48,805 nucleotides of DNA from assembly GCA_025923075.1 (NCBI GenBank), contig JAICGN010000022.1, positions 1-48,805 of the forward strand, given 5' to 3'. Both the position numbers and the translations under genes were made by a program. Positions 38,089-46,705 of the stretch are shown one piece after another. Source of the stretch: Chitinophagaceae bacterium. GTDB taxonomy: Bacteria; Bacteroidota; Bacteroidia; Chitinophagales; Chitinophagaceae. How positions within the stretch are numbered: position 1 is the stretch's first letter; every line of letters starts with the position of its first letter. The notes beneath the pieces were generated by a model. It saw nothing but the letters and a program-made list of their open reading frames with translations, was not told the origin of the DNA and searched no databases.

Positions 38089-38427
38089 TTATTTCGATAC
38101 CTGGAATTTGCCCGATTCTATTACTTTTCCTGATTGATCTTTTAACTGGTAAATATAAACTCCACGATTGTACGTTGAAAGGTCAAGTGTTGTAGTTGAA
38201 CTAATATTTTTTGCCTCGTAAACCTGCTTGCCTATAAAATTTATAATCTGTAATGTAAATCCTTTGTCAAAACTCTTTTGAAATTCAAACTTGGCAAATG
38301 TTGTTGCTGGATTTGGGTAAACTTTCAGGATGCGTTGAAGCGCATCGGGAGATGGCTCACGCTTAGACTGCCCCTGAGAGGTTACGGCTGTCAACAGAAT
38401 AAAGGATATAAGTAGAATTCTTATCAC
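38089..38427 (-). CDS. Small secreted protein with T9SS type A sorting domain
   Basis: The start I choose is GTG at 38427, giving 112 residues: a signal peptide (VIRILLISFILLTAVTSQGQ), a short linker and a complete type A C-terminal domain (VYPNPATTFAKFEFQKSF, GVYIYQL, ending ESGKFQVSK). Almost the whole mature protein is the sorting domain, so there is no separate effector. The frame is open to 38535, but a TAAATTTG -7 box at 38433-38440 lies just before the GTG. By family this domain directs T9SS export and surface attachment. Function is unknown. Confidence 0.8.
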   Translation of the reverse strand: MIRILLISFILLTAVTSQGQSKREPSPDALQRILKVYPNPATTFAKFEFQKSFDKGFTLQIINFIGKQVYEAKNISSTTTLDLSTYNRGVYIYQLKDQSGKVIESGKFQVSK

Positions 38428-38432
38428 TAAAA

Positions 38433-38440
38433 CAAATTTA
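38433..38440 (-). promoter_or_regulatory. Bacteroidota -7 box (TAAATTTG) of the sorting-domain gene
   Basis: TAAATTTG on the minus strand matches TAnnTTTG and ends 5 bases before the GTG at 38427, which supports that start. No clear -33 TTG at the standard distance. Confidence 0.5.
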
Positions 38441-38556
38441 ACTTTATTTGCGCAAAATAATGGGTTTTTTTTTTCGTTGCAACGTAAAAACCACACCGAA
38501 ACAAAAAAACTGTAAATCATTGGTTTAGACTTCAAAAATCGTAAAACCCCGATCCG

Positions 38557-39027
38557 CTAAGCCAACGATTCAAGTGTAAGAGTAATGTTTTTAAAATTTG
38601 GTTGCTCCCCGGCATTTTCAAGAATTTCAGCGTAACGAATAATTCCTTTTTTATCAATTACAAATGCTGATCGTTTAGAGACGCCTTTCATATTATAACC
38701 AAACTTTTCATATATGCTTCCGTAAAGCGATGAAACATCCTTATTGAAATCGCTCAATAATGTAAAGTTCAAATTTTGGTCTGCTTTATATTTTGCTAAT
38801 GTGTGAAGCGAGTCAACAGAAATTCCAAACACTTTCGCGTTGAGGTTATCATAAAAAGAAATATTATCCCTCACGGAACACAGCTCAGCAGTGCAAGTGC
38901 TGGTAAACGCAAGAGGAAAGAAAAGAAGTAAAACATTTTGTCCCCGTAAATCAGAGAGAGTTACTTTGTTCTTTGCTGAGTCATACAAAGTAAAATCCGG
39001 CGCTACTTGTCCAATTTCAATTTTCAT
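38557..39027 (-). CDS. Peroxiredoxin (AhpC/TSA, AhpE/BCP-like)
   Basis: A 156-residue thioredoxin-fold peroxidase from the ATG at 39027 (MKIEIGQVAPDFTLYDSA); the frame also has an ATG at 39063. The active site is FFPLAFTSTCTAELC, with the peroxidatic cysteine after TST and a second cysteine five residues on. Further family features are the GQVAPDFTL start and RSAFVIDKKGIIRYAEI. It should reduce hydrogen peroxide or organic peroxides in the cytoplasm. No signal peptide. The sorting-domain gene is just downstream on the same strand but has its own -7 box. Confidence 0.93.
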   Translation of the reverse strand: MKIEIGQVAPDFTLYDSAKNKVTLSDLRGQNVLLLFFPLAFTSTCTAELCSVRDNISFYDNLNAKVFGISVDSLHTLAKYKADQNLNFTLLSDFNKDVSSLYGSIYEKFGYNMKGVSKRSAFVIDKKGIIRYAEILENAGEQPNFKNITLTLESLA

Positions 39028-39148
39028 AAAAAAGTTTAGATTTATGTCAAATAAGTTTGGCACCTTGTTTCAAAGAAACAATTATCTTTTCAAAAAGTTG
39101 CTTAATTATTTCTAACTATCGGAGGTCATCCGGCCAAAACCAACTATT

Positions 39149-39760
39149 ATGAACAAATACATTACAGAATTCATTGGAACTTTTTTCCTTGTATTGGCTG
39201 CTGGATTTGCCAGTGGCGAACATGCAGTATTAATAATTGCTTCAGCATTGATGGTAATGATTTATGCCGGCGGGCACATTTCCGGAGCGCATTACAATCC
39301 TGCTGTTACTCTTGCTGTTTTGATTCGGGGAAAAATCGGAATGGCAGATGCATTAGTCTATATGGTAGCACAGATAGTTGGTGCAGTTGCAGCTGCACTT
39401 ATAGTTGGTTTTCTTAAGGATATTCCAGCTGAACCCATCGTGCTGAAAGATACAACGAGAGCATTGACTGCTGAAGCCATCGGAACTTTTGCTTTAGCCT
39501 ATGTTGTATTAAATGTGGCAACAGCTAAAGGAACTGCTGGTAACAGTTTCTATGGCCTTGCTATTGGCTTTACGGTATATTTTGCGGGTTCGTTAATGGG
39601 AAGCTTATCTGGTGGAGCTTTTAATCCTGCTGTGGCCGTTGGTGCATCACTCATTAATGCTTTTGCCTGGAGTAATATCTGGATTTACTTAGTTGGATGT
39701 TTTGGAGGGGCGGCCTTGGCGGCTTTAGTTTTTAGATTCAATAATCCTGACGACAAATAA
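39149..39760 (+). CDS. Aquaporin / MIP-family channel
   Basis: A 203-residue membrane protein with six hydrophobic helices. The two NPA motifs are present in HYNPAVTLA (first half) and AFNPAVAVG (second half), as is the N-terminal EFIGTFFLVLAAG. The family conducts water or small solutes such as glycerol. Selectivity cannot be read with certainty. Single gene between the peroxiredoxin (divergent) and a convergent PorP gene. Slightly short for the family (230-270 residues), but both half-helices are complete. Confidence 0.93.
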   Translation: MNKYITEFIGTFFLVLAAGFASGEHAVLIIASALMVMIYAGGHISGAHYNPAVTLAVLIRGKIGMADALVYMVAQIVGAVAAALIVGFLKDIPAEPIVLKDTTRALTAEAIGTFALAYVVLNVATAKGTAGNSFYGLAIGFTVYFAGSLMGSLSGGAFNPAVAVGASLINAFAWSNIWIYLVGCFGGAALAALVFRFNNPDDK

Positions 39761-39801
39761 GAATTTCAGGTTGAGTTATTATACGAAACGAGGCTTACTT
39801 T

Positions 39802-40806
39802 TTAAAACCTTGGTTTGAAATAAGGATTAGAGCGATCAGCAAGTTTGCCAATCCAACTGATTGCAATTTCAAATCCACCACGACCATGGCTGCTGGGTTT
39901 AAGTTTAGAAATATTTGCATCATAACTTACCGATACAGAAAATGGGCTGTAATCAAGTTTAACAACCGGGATTAGCGCATCATTCCATCGGATAAAAGTT
40001 CCGAAATGAATAGCATAATCAGGCTCATCCGGGTAGGCGCCAATTTTTAATCCATACATCGCACCAAAAATAGTTTCTTTAAATGAACCTTGTCTTGAAT
40101 GATCTCCTTGCAGCGTTATATAAGTATATTCATTTACTCCGAGTTTTAGACCGCCAGAAAAAACCCATTTGGGATTTAATTCTATGTTTTTGTCTTTATA
40201 AAATGAATTACGTGGCCGGTTAAAATGATGATAAGCGCCGCCGATATAATAATTATTGTCAGGGTGATTCTTCATAACTGAATTTAAGCTCATGCCAACG
40301 CTTCCATCAAGATATGAGTAAGTCGGATCGGTAATGTTTTCTCCCAGTCCCATACCATCATATTGACTGTTTGTTGTCACTTTTGATAGATCAATGCTGT
40401 GCTGCACCCAGCCTCCCATAAACCCTAATGACAGGTAAGTATTCTTTTCATTACTGATCGATTTGTGATAATTTAAAGCCGGTAGAATTTTTGCTTGTGT
40501 AAAGGAAACTGAGCCGGCACGGTCATAAAATAATTGCATACCCCAGGTAACAAAATCATCTCCTTTAAATACAGGCATTTTATATTCTCCGCTCAATGAT
40601 CCGGTTCTGTAGCCTGTAGTTACACTGTTCCATTGATCTCTGTAAACCGCCTGTACTCGTACATCACCTTCAAATATCCCTGCCAATGCAGGATTTCTTA
40701 AAAGAGGAGTTTCAAAAAATTGAGAAAAATGTAAGTCCTGCGCCTGCGCAGACATTGCAAATAAGGAACTCCAAAATCCCATTAGTATGACTATTTTTTT
40801 TCTCAT
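39802..40806 (-). CDS. PorP/SprF family type IX secretion membrane protein (second copy)
   Basis: A 334-residue paralogue of the protein at 25434-26477, with a signal peptide (KKIVILMGFWSSLFAMSAQA) and the same QDLHFSQFFETPLLRNPALAG opening, then VQAVYRDQWNSVTTGY. It is the downstream gene in an operon with the 1480-residue PKD adhesin (7-base gap), in the same order as the first pair. It probably forms an outer-membrane barrel which serves the T9SS export or attachment of its partner. Confidence 0.92.
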   Translation of the reverse strand: MRKKIVILMGFWSSLFAMSAQAQDLHFSQFFETPLLRNPALAGIFEGDVRVQAVYRDQWNSVTTGYRTGSLSGEYKMPVFKGDDFVTWGMQLFYDRAGSVSFTQAKILPALNYHKSISNEKNTYLSLGFMGGWVQHSIDLSKVTTNSQYDGMGLGENITDPTYSYLDGSVGMSLNSVMKNHPDNNYYIGGAYHHFNRPRNSFYKDKNIELNPKWVFSGGLKLGVNEYTYITLQGDHSRQGSFKETIFGAMYGLKIGAYPDEPDYAIHFGTFIRWNDALIPVVKLDYSPFSVSVSYDANISKLKPSSHGRGGFEIAISWIGKLADRSNPYFKPRF

Positions 40807-40813
40807 TTGTACA

Positions 40814-43800
40814 TTATCTTATTAGGGTTATGTTTCCTGTATATGATAATAATTCTCCATTCTTACAATAAATTTCCAATTGATATATATAAACGTCCGC
40901 ATTTGCCTTTTTCCCTTTCCAGTTGCCATCCCAGCCAGAGCCAGCATTATTTATAGGCATATCGTATTTTTCAAATACAACTTCGCCCCAGCGATTGAAT
41001 ATTCGTAAGACCTTTGCACGGTCAAGACCAGTACCTCTTGGATAAAATACATCGTTGCTTCCGTCACTATTTGGTGAAAATGTGTTTGGAATAAAAAAGT
41101 TCTGACCATTACAAACAACTTTCACAGTTACTTCGCCCTTGGCCGTACATCCATATCTGTCGGCTATGTTTACAACATATCTTGTGGTGAACTGCGGGTT
41201 GGCTATCGGATTGGGGCAACGTGTACAATTCAAATGTTGCACCGGTAGCCAATTATAAGAAATAATTTCTCCGGTATAATTCATATTCAATTGTGCCTCG
41301 GCACCAGAAATAATTGTAATTGGATCAACGGCTGATATGGCAGTAAGAGCAGGAACGGCAAAGACCGAATGATAACTTGTATCTGCACATCCAATCTTGT
41401 TGGAGGCTACAAGCTGTATATTATAGTTACCCGACTTTGAAAATGAGGTAACCCCATCTTGTAATTGAGAAGAATTTCCGTTTCCAAAATTCCACGACCA
41501 TTTAATAGTGGAATCTGGTTGAGATAACGAACCATAGAATACTTCCGGAATATTAAGGCATACTGAATCCCTTCCAGTAATTGATAAATCGGGTGTTCTG
41601 TAGACGCGTACTGTATCCACAAATGAACTTGGGCATTGGTATTGGGTATTTACTGAAAGTCTTACGAAATATGTTCCTGGAGCAGTAAAACTATGCGTCG
41701 GATCACTGGCCGTACTGGAGTTACCATCCCCAAAATCCCAGACGGTTGAAGTAACAGGGTCGTTACTCAATGTATAATTTGTAAATGTAACTTGTCCATT
41801 ATCACAAAACTCCTTTTTATCAATGCCAAAAAGCGGCAAGGCGCCGAATACGCTAATTGGCGCAGACGGGATAAACGCCTCACATCCGTATTTGTCAGGT
41901 ATGATCATATAAGGGTAATAGTTACCAGGACTGGAATACTTATGAGTAAGGTTAGCCTGTCTTGTACTATCTAATGTGCCATCGCCAAAGTAAAACACAT
42001 ATTTAAACCCTGGTGGTGTCGTTATGCTAAAGTTTGCGATGACGGAATCACAAGCCGATGCAGGTGTAAAATTTATTTGAGTATTGGCAATGGGGTCATA
42101 AGCATTCACAATTGACTGTGCTGAGTCAACACAACCACCGGGCCCTTCTGCATATAGTTTCGGATAATAAGTACCGTATGAATTATAAAAATGTGAAGGA
42201 TTTTGAGCCGAGCTCGTTGCACCGTCACCAAAGTCCCAATAATAGGTTGCGTAATCGCTTCCCTGGAAAATAAAGCTGGTTTGCAAAGGCAGACAAATTC
42301 CGATACTATCAATCATGCTGAAAGCGGCAACGGGTTTTCTAATCTTAATATACCCAATTTTAGTGATAGAATCTTCACAACCCACAAGGTCACGGATCTT
42401 AAGTTTTATGTCATAAATGTTATTTCCAGCAGGAAAATTGTGGGTTGGATTTTGTAACGTAGATGTTCCGCCGTCGCCAAAATTCCAGGTATGGATTAAG
42501 CCAATACCTGTCGAAGTATCAGTAAACTGCAATGGGGCAGAAGGACAAAAAAAAGTATCTGCAAAAAATGCTGCTTTAGGATTTGTGATTAAGACAGCAC
42601 CGGTAATTGAAAACGTATCAGCACAATTCACGTTATCTTTTACAATCAGACTTACTGTATAATTTCCTTCCAGCGGGTATACATGTGAGAAAGGAGGTGA
42701 AGTTAATGATTGTTGTGTGCCATCTCCAAAATCCCATGTCCATTGGGTAATTGGCGCCGTTGATGGAGTCGAGAGATCGTTAAAATTCATGGCCTTATTT
42801 ATACAGGCCCCGGTTCCATTTGGTGCAAAGTTTGCGATCGGACCGGCTATAGTCATAAAATTGTTAATGGTTACTGAATCGAGACATCCATTGATATCTT
42901 CAATCAATAATTCTACATCATAAGATCCATAGTTTGCAAGGCTGTAGCTAACACTTCGACTTGTGTCTCTTATAATATTCGGACCAATTGTCCATGTATA
43001 ATCTTTTATATGGTTTGGATCACTACCCGTAGCAGATAAGGTAAACAATTCACTTTTGCAAACTGGATTTTTGCTTGAAGTAAAAGCGACGGGCTCATTA
43101 ATGATCTTAATTTCTTTTGTTTTTGTATAAGAGCATGGTCCATTGGTTACAGTCAGCGTTGCCGTATAGGTTCCAAAAGCAGGATAACTAAAAGTAGGCG
43201 GTGTTATTCCTGTAAATATTGTATTGCCAGGATCACCCATTTTCCATTCATAAGAAATAGGACCGTAAATGCTATTGGTTAAAGAACTATCAAGAAATGT
43301 AACCTGCAGCTTGTTGTTACAATTAGTGCGGTATCCAAAATTGGCAACCGGGGGTTTAACTTGTATTGGTTTGGACAGGGAGTCTATACATCCATTGTTG
43401 GACACGAGCAACTTAACCTTTAATAGACCCGTATCAACATAAGTGTGAGCCGGATGCTGTAAAGTTGAAGTAAGACTGTCTCCAAAATCCCAAAGCCATT
43501 TTATCGTTGCACCGGGAGTGGTTGTAGAAAGATCTGTGAACTGTATCGGCGTGCTGGCACAAGTATTATTGGGAGTAAAGCTAAAATTTACCGTAGGGGG
43601 CGTTCCCGTTAACACACCATTCGGAACACTAACAGTTTCTGTGCATCCAGTCTGCGTTGTCACCGTAAGCTGAATAGTATAGTTACCTGCAGTGTTATAA
43701 GTATGAGTTGGGAATTGTGTATTGTATATAGCACCTGGGGCGCCTAAATTCCATGAATAATTGACAATACTATCCACAGATTGAATAGTTGCGATTGGTT

Positions 43801-45256
43801 GATAAGTGAACGGAATACATCCTCCGATGGGGGCATTACTGATTCGCACAGATGCCGGAATTATCTTTATGAATTCATATTTAGTGATCGTATTGCTGCA
43901 ACCACCGGGGAGTGTAATCGTTAGCTTAACAGAAAATGAACCTAAAGTGCTATAAGTGTGTTCAGGATTTTTCAAATTTGATGTAGTTCCGTCACCGAAT
44001 TCCCAAAGCCAGGTGGAAGCTGCAGGACTTAAATCGGTGAATTGAACTTTGAACGGTGTTTTGCAAGAGGTGGAGTCATTTGCTGTGAAATCTACAGGTG
44101 GCTGTGTATTGACCAGGACAGTTTTCGTAATTGAATCGATACAGTTGGTATAATTGTTAACGAGTGTAACCTGAAAAGTTCCACCGGCTAAATAGGTTTT
44201 TACCGGATTTATTTGTGAGGAGTTCGTGCCGTCGCCGAAGTCCCAATAAGAAGAAATTGGGGCGGGAGAAGAATTGTTTTGAAAAGTAACTGATTGCCCA
44301 AGACAAATGCTTGCTGGCGCAATAAAATTTGTGGTTTTGCCTGAGACAATAACGTCTTTAGTGGTAGTGCCACTGCATCCAAGATCACTTTGAACAGTTA
44401 ATTGCACCGGGTATGTACCCGCACTAGCATAAGTTGCGGTTGGATTAATCAATGTTGAGGTTGGACCTCCATTTCCAAAGTTCCAGAGATATGTCAAATT
44501 TCCTGGTCCGCTGGATTGATCCTGGAAATTAATAGCAAAAGGAGCTTGACATGTTCCTGGTTGCGAAAACCCAAAATCAACATCAATACCATTAATAATT
44601 CGAATATATCTCCCAATAGAAGTGAAGCTTTCACACCCTGTGCTGCTGGTGACTTTTAATGATACCGTATAAAATCCAGCGTTAGAATACGTGTGAGAAG
44701 GGTTTTGTTGATCCGATGTAGAATTGGGACCACTATCTCCAAAATTCCAGCTCCATGACGTAATGGTGCCTCCACCCGGAGGAACGGTGGATTGATCCGT
44801 AAAATGAATGGTTGCGGGAACGCAGGCTGTGGTAATATCTGCAGTAAATGCAGGAGCGGGGGATGGGAAGACTGTGATATAATTTATTTTTTCCTCTTCA
44901 TCGATGCCAGCGCTGTTTCTGGCTATTAACTTTATAGTGTACGTACCAGGTTGAGAAAAATTAACAGTCGGATTTGGCAGCGTTGATAATTGCCCATTTC
45001 CGAAATCCCAATTCAGTGATGTTGGGTTATTTGTCGATTGGTCTGTAAAAGTTACTGTAAGTGGGGAACAACCAGATACTTTATTGGCTGTAAAAGCAGC
45101 CACGGGTGCCTGGGCAAATGATGTTACCGAGTTAGTCAACAGCCAAATAAATATTGCAAGTGAACAGGGGTTCAGCAATCTCACTCTTAATTGCAATAAA
45201 TTAGGACGTAAACTGATATAGTTATTATAGGGTCGCAAAGATTCGTGGTTTAACAA
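40814..45256 (-). CDS. Giant PKD-repeat surface protein with T9SS type B C-terminal domain
   Basis: A 1480-residue exported protein made of about 15 PKD domains of 85-95 residues, each with a WDFGDG-like signature (WDFGNGQ, WNFGDSG, WEFGDGT, WDFGDSL, WNFGDGG and others). The C-terminal 95 residues form the gliding-motility-associated type B domain (FIPNTFSPNSDGSNDVFYPR, FNRWGEVVFE, ending GNITLIR). The signal peptide is LLNPCSLAIFIWLLTNSVTS; a GTG at 45184 would place it at the very N-terminus and may be the true start. It is SprB-like and probably an extended adhesin. A PorP/SprF gene follows after 7 bases. Confidence 0.92.
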   Translation of the reverse strand: MLNHESLRPYNNYISLRPNLLQLRVRLLNPCSLAIFIWLLTNSVTSFAQAPVAAFTANKVSGCSPLTVTFTDQSTNNPTSLNWDFGNGQLSTLPNPTVNFSQPGTYTIKLIARNSAGIDEEEKINYITVFPSPAPAFTADITTACVPATIHFTDQSTVPPGGGTITSWSWNFGDSGPNSTSDQQNPSHTYSNAGFYTVSLKVTSSTGCESFTSIGRYIRIINGIDVDFGFSQPGTCQAPFAINFQDQSSGPGNLTYLWNFGNGGPTSTLINPTATYASAGTYPVQLTVQSDLGCSGTTTKDVIVSGKTTNFIAPASICLGQSVTFQNNSSPAPISSYWDFGDGTNSSQINPVKTYLAGGTFQVTLVNNYTNCIDSITKTVLVNTQPPVDFTANDSTSCKTPFKVQFTDLSPAASTWLWEFGDGTTSNLKNPEHTYSTLGSFSVKLTITLPGGCSNTITKYEFIKIIPASVRISNAPIGGCIPFTYQPIATIQSVDSIVNYSWNLGAPGAIYNTQFPTHTYNTAGNYTIQLTVTTQTGCTETVSVPNGVLTGTPPTVNFSFTPNNTCASTPIQFTDLSTTTPGATIKWLWDFGDSLTSTLQHPAHTYVDTGLLKVKLLVSNNGCIDSLSKPIQVKPPVANFGYRTNCNNKLQVTFLDSSLTNSIYGPISYEWKMGDPGNTIFTGITPPTFSYPAFGTYTATLTVTNGPCSYTKTKEIKIINEPVAFTSSKNPVCKSELFTLSATGSDPNHIKDYTWTIGPNIIRDTSRSVSYSLANYGSYDVELLIEDINGCLDSVTINNFMTIAGPIANFAPNGTGACINKAMNFNDLSTPSTAPITQWTWDFGDGTQQSLTSPPFSHVYPLEGNYTVSLIVKDNVNCADTFSITGAVLITNPKAAFFADTFFCPSAPLQFTDTSTGIGLIHTWNFGDGGTSTLQNPTHNFPAGNNIYDIKLKIRDLVGCEDSITKIGYIKIRKPVAAFSMIDSIGICLPLQTSFIFQGSDYATYYWDFGDGATSSAQNPSHFYNSYGTYYPKLYAEGPGGCVDSAQSIVNAYDPIANTQINFTPASACDSVIANFSITTPPGFKYVFYFGDGTLDSTRQANLTHKYSSPGNYYPYMIIPDKYGCEAFIPSAPISVFGALPLFGIDKKEFCDNGQVTFTNYTLSNDPVTSTVWDFGDGNSSTASDPTHSFTAPGTYFVRLSVNTQYQCPSSFVDTVRVYRTPDLSITGRDSVCLNIPEVFYGSLSQPDSTIKWSWNFGNGNSSQLQDGVTSFSKSGNYNIQLVASNKIGCADTSYHSVFAVPALTAISAVDPITIISGAEAQLNMNYTGEIISYNWLPVQHLNCTRCPNPIANPQFTTRYVVNIADRYGCTAKGEVTVKVVCNGQNFFIPNTFSPNSDGSNDVFYPRGTGLDRAKVLRIFNRWGEVVFEKYDMPINNAGSGWDGNWKGKKANADVYIYQLEIYCKNGELLSYTGNITLIR

Positions 45257-45304
45257 AAAATATTATTGACTAATTGAAAAATGTAGGATAGAGGATTAGG
45301 CTCG

Positions 45305-45312
45305 CAAAAGTA
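45305..45312 (-). promoter_or_regulatory. Possible Bacteroidota -7 box (TACTTTTG) of the PKD-PorP operon
   Basis: TACTTTTG on the minus strand fits TAnnTTTG, 48 bases before the ATG at 45256. A second, imperfect box (AATCTTTG, 45236-45243) lies inside the frame upstream of the GTG at 45184. Which is used would decide the start. Confidence 0.35.
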
Positions 45313-45362
45313 TTAAATCTAACAAGGTCGTTTATTGACCACGTCGATTGTTTTTCGTTTAA

Positions 45363-45385
45363 TGGTCAGCTGTGACAGCTGACCA
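45363..45385 (-). terminator. Hairpin after the lipoprotein gene
   Basis: A perfect 10-bp stem (TGGTCAGCTG 45363-45372 with CAGCTGACCA 45376-45385) closes a 3-base loop, 18 bases beyond the stop of the minus-strand lipoprotein gene. The T-tract is weak (ATTAAACG), so its strength as a terminator is uncertain. It could also be an operator palindrome. Confidence 0.5.
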
Positions 45386-45403
45386 GAGGTAGGATAGGAT
45401 CTA

Positions 45404-45814
45404 TTATTGTTTGTCTAACCGTAAGGTCTTTGTTTCCACTCCATTGGTCTGTGTTGCCTCCACGTACGTCCAGCCACTCTTTGTTATATTCCATGTTCCA
45501 TTAATGAGGGAAATAGGGTTCGTTGCACCCGGAAAATCGGCCCATGTTGTCTGTGTCGCCGCATTGCCGTCCCAATTACCAGTTCTTTCTTTTGTACCAT
45601 TTAAAATGGCATCAACTGTTCTATTGCTGTAGTATTGAAATTTATAACCTGAAAAACTGGAGGTAATATCAGTTCCGTTCTGAGTAAATTTTGTGATCGT
45701 CCACTGTCCGTCGGTCATTGCTTTAACGACAAGATCCTCACCAATTTTCTCGACAGTTTTTTTGCAACTGCCAAAGACAATGAGTAAAAGGAATAAGGTG
45801 TACAGTTTTTTCAT
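45404..45814 (-). CDS. Small lipoprotein, lipocalin-like
   Basis: A 136-residue protein from the ATG at 45814, with a lipoprotein signal (KKLYTLFLLLIVFGSCKK; lipobox FGSC). The mature part (DGQWTITKFTQNGTDITSSF, KFQYYSNRTVDAIL, GNWDGNAATQT) has the pattern of lipocalin-like domains common in Bacteroidota: a tryptophan in the first strand, then alternating strands. The ligand is unknown. The frame is open to a TTG at 45865, but the ATG gives the proper signal. It lies between the PKD operon and the DinB-like gene. Confidence 0.75.
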   Translation of the reverse strand: MKKLYTLFLLLIVFGSCKKTVEKIGEDLVVKAMTDGQWTITKFTQNGTDITSSFSGYKFQYYSNRTVDAILNGTKERTGNWDGNAATQTTWADFPGATNPISLINGTWNITKSGWTYVEATQTNGVETKTLRLDKQ

Positions 45815-45863
45815 AAACGGGTTAAGATGGAAAGGCAAGATAATTATTATCAGCGAGGTATGC

Positions 45864-45899
45864 AATAAAAACGGCCACCATTTTAATAAAAACGGCCAC
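45864..45899. repeat. Two 15-bp direct repeats, possible IS21-type end relic
   Basis: The 15-base unit AATAAAAACGGCCAC occurs at 45864-45878 and at 45885-45899 with a 21-base period. Read on the minus strand it is GTGGCCGTTTTTATT twice. Spaced GTGGCCGTTTT-type repeats are a feature of the ends of many IS21-family elements. No transposase gene is present, so this would be a remnant or a solo end. Confidence 0.45.
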
Positions 45900-45936
45900 T
45901 GTTTCCAACCTGTTTTAAATCATTCAGATTTGAACT

Positions 45937-46560
45937 TTAGTCGGGGTAACCTGCGGCAGCCTTTACCTCCTTCAGCTGTTGCGTGTGACGGCTGGTATGT
46001 GCAGAGATCATCAGGCAAAGCTGATAACAATCGAGCAGCCCAAATGACATCTGGACAAAGTGATTTCGCAAATCCTCAGAGGTCGCCTTTATATACTTAA
46101 TATGCGCAGTTCTTGCGTTCTTAAAATCATTCATGGCTTCATCGAAACTCTTGTAAGCAGTATTTTCAGGCTCCAACGGTCCAGAGGTTTTCCTTTTGTT
46201 TGTTCTGTCTTCGATCATAGTTATTACCTGTTCATCGGTAATCGTCAAGTCTTTCTTTTTTTCAGGGGTGGCCGGACCCTTCATACTGGATTCCAGCATA
46301 GCCCACAGGTTCTTTTCAGAAATAGCAATATGATAAACACATTCCTGCACAGACCATTTGTCAGCCGACATTTTATAGGTTAACTGGGCAGCGTTAAGCC
46401 CCTTAACGGCATCTTGCAGATCTGCCCTTGTATTTTTCAGGTAATCAGCTGCAAACTTTCTTTCTTTTTTTGAAAGCACATCAGAAGTTGGGGTGCCTGC
46501 TAAACCTGAAAAAACAATAAAAAGAAGAAGAAGATAATTATAGGTTTTTCTCCGTGGCAT
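45937..46560 (-). CDS. Exported DinB-like protein
   Basis: A 207-residue protein from the ATG at 46560 with a signal peptide (PRRKTYNYLLLLFIVFSGLA). The mature part is a four-helix bundle of the DinB/YfiT type. It has the histidine of CVYHIAISEKNLW and the HxxxH pair of AHTSRHTQQL near the C-terminus, which together form the usual metal-binding triad. The family includes thiol-dependent metalloenzymes. Export is unusual for the family but is supported by the N-terminus. The frame is open to a TTG at 46584. Confidence 0.85.
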   Translation of the reverse strand: MPRRKTYNYLLLLFIVFSGLAGTPTSDVLSKKERKFAADYLKNTRADLQDAVKGLNAAQLTYKMSADKWSVQECVYHIAISEKNLWAMLESSMKGPATPEKKKDLTITDEQVITMIEDRTNKRKTSGPLEPENTAYKSFDEAMNDFKNARTAHIKYIKATSEDLRNHFVQMSFGLLDCYQLCLMISAHTSRHTQQLKEVKAAAGYPD

Positions 46561-46693
46561 AGCAATAATTTTTGGTGAGATCAAAGGGCGGGGAAACAGT
46601 TTCGGAGGGATGGGGCGGAAAAGTTACGAAAGCATTTGAAATCAGCTGTCATTTTTTGTACACTTTTTAAAAAACATGCAGAGGGGGCTTTAT

Positions 46694-46701
46694 TATCTTT
46701 A
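46694..46701 (+). promoter_or_regulatory. Near-consensus Bacteroidota -7 box (TATCTTTA) of Nif3 gene
   Basis: TATCTTTA differs from TAnnTTTG in the last base and ends 4 bases before the ATG at 46706, the same spacing as at 36848. No -33 box is evident. Confidence 0.4.
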
Positions 46702-46705
46702 GCCC

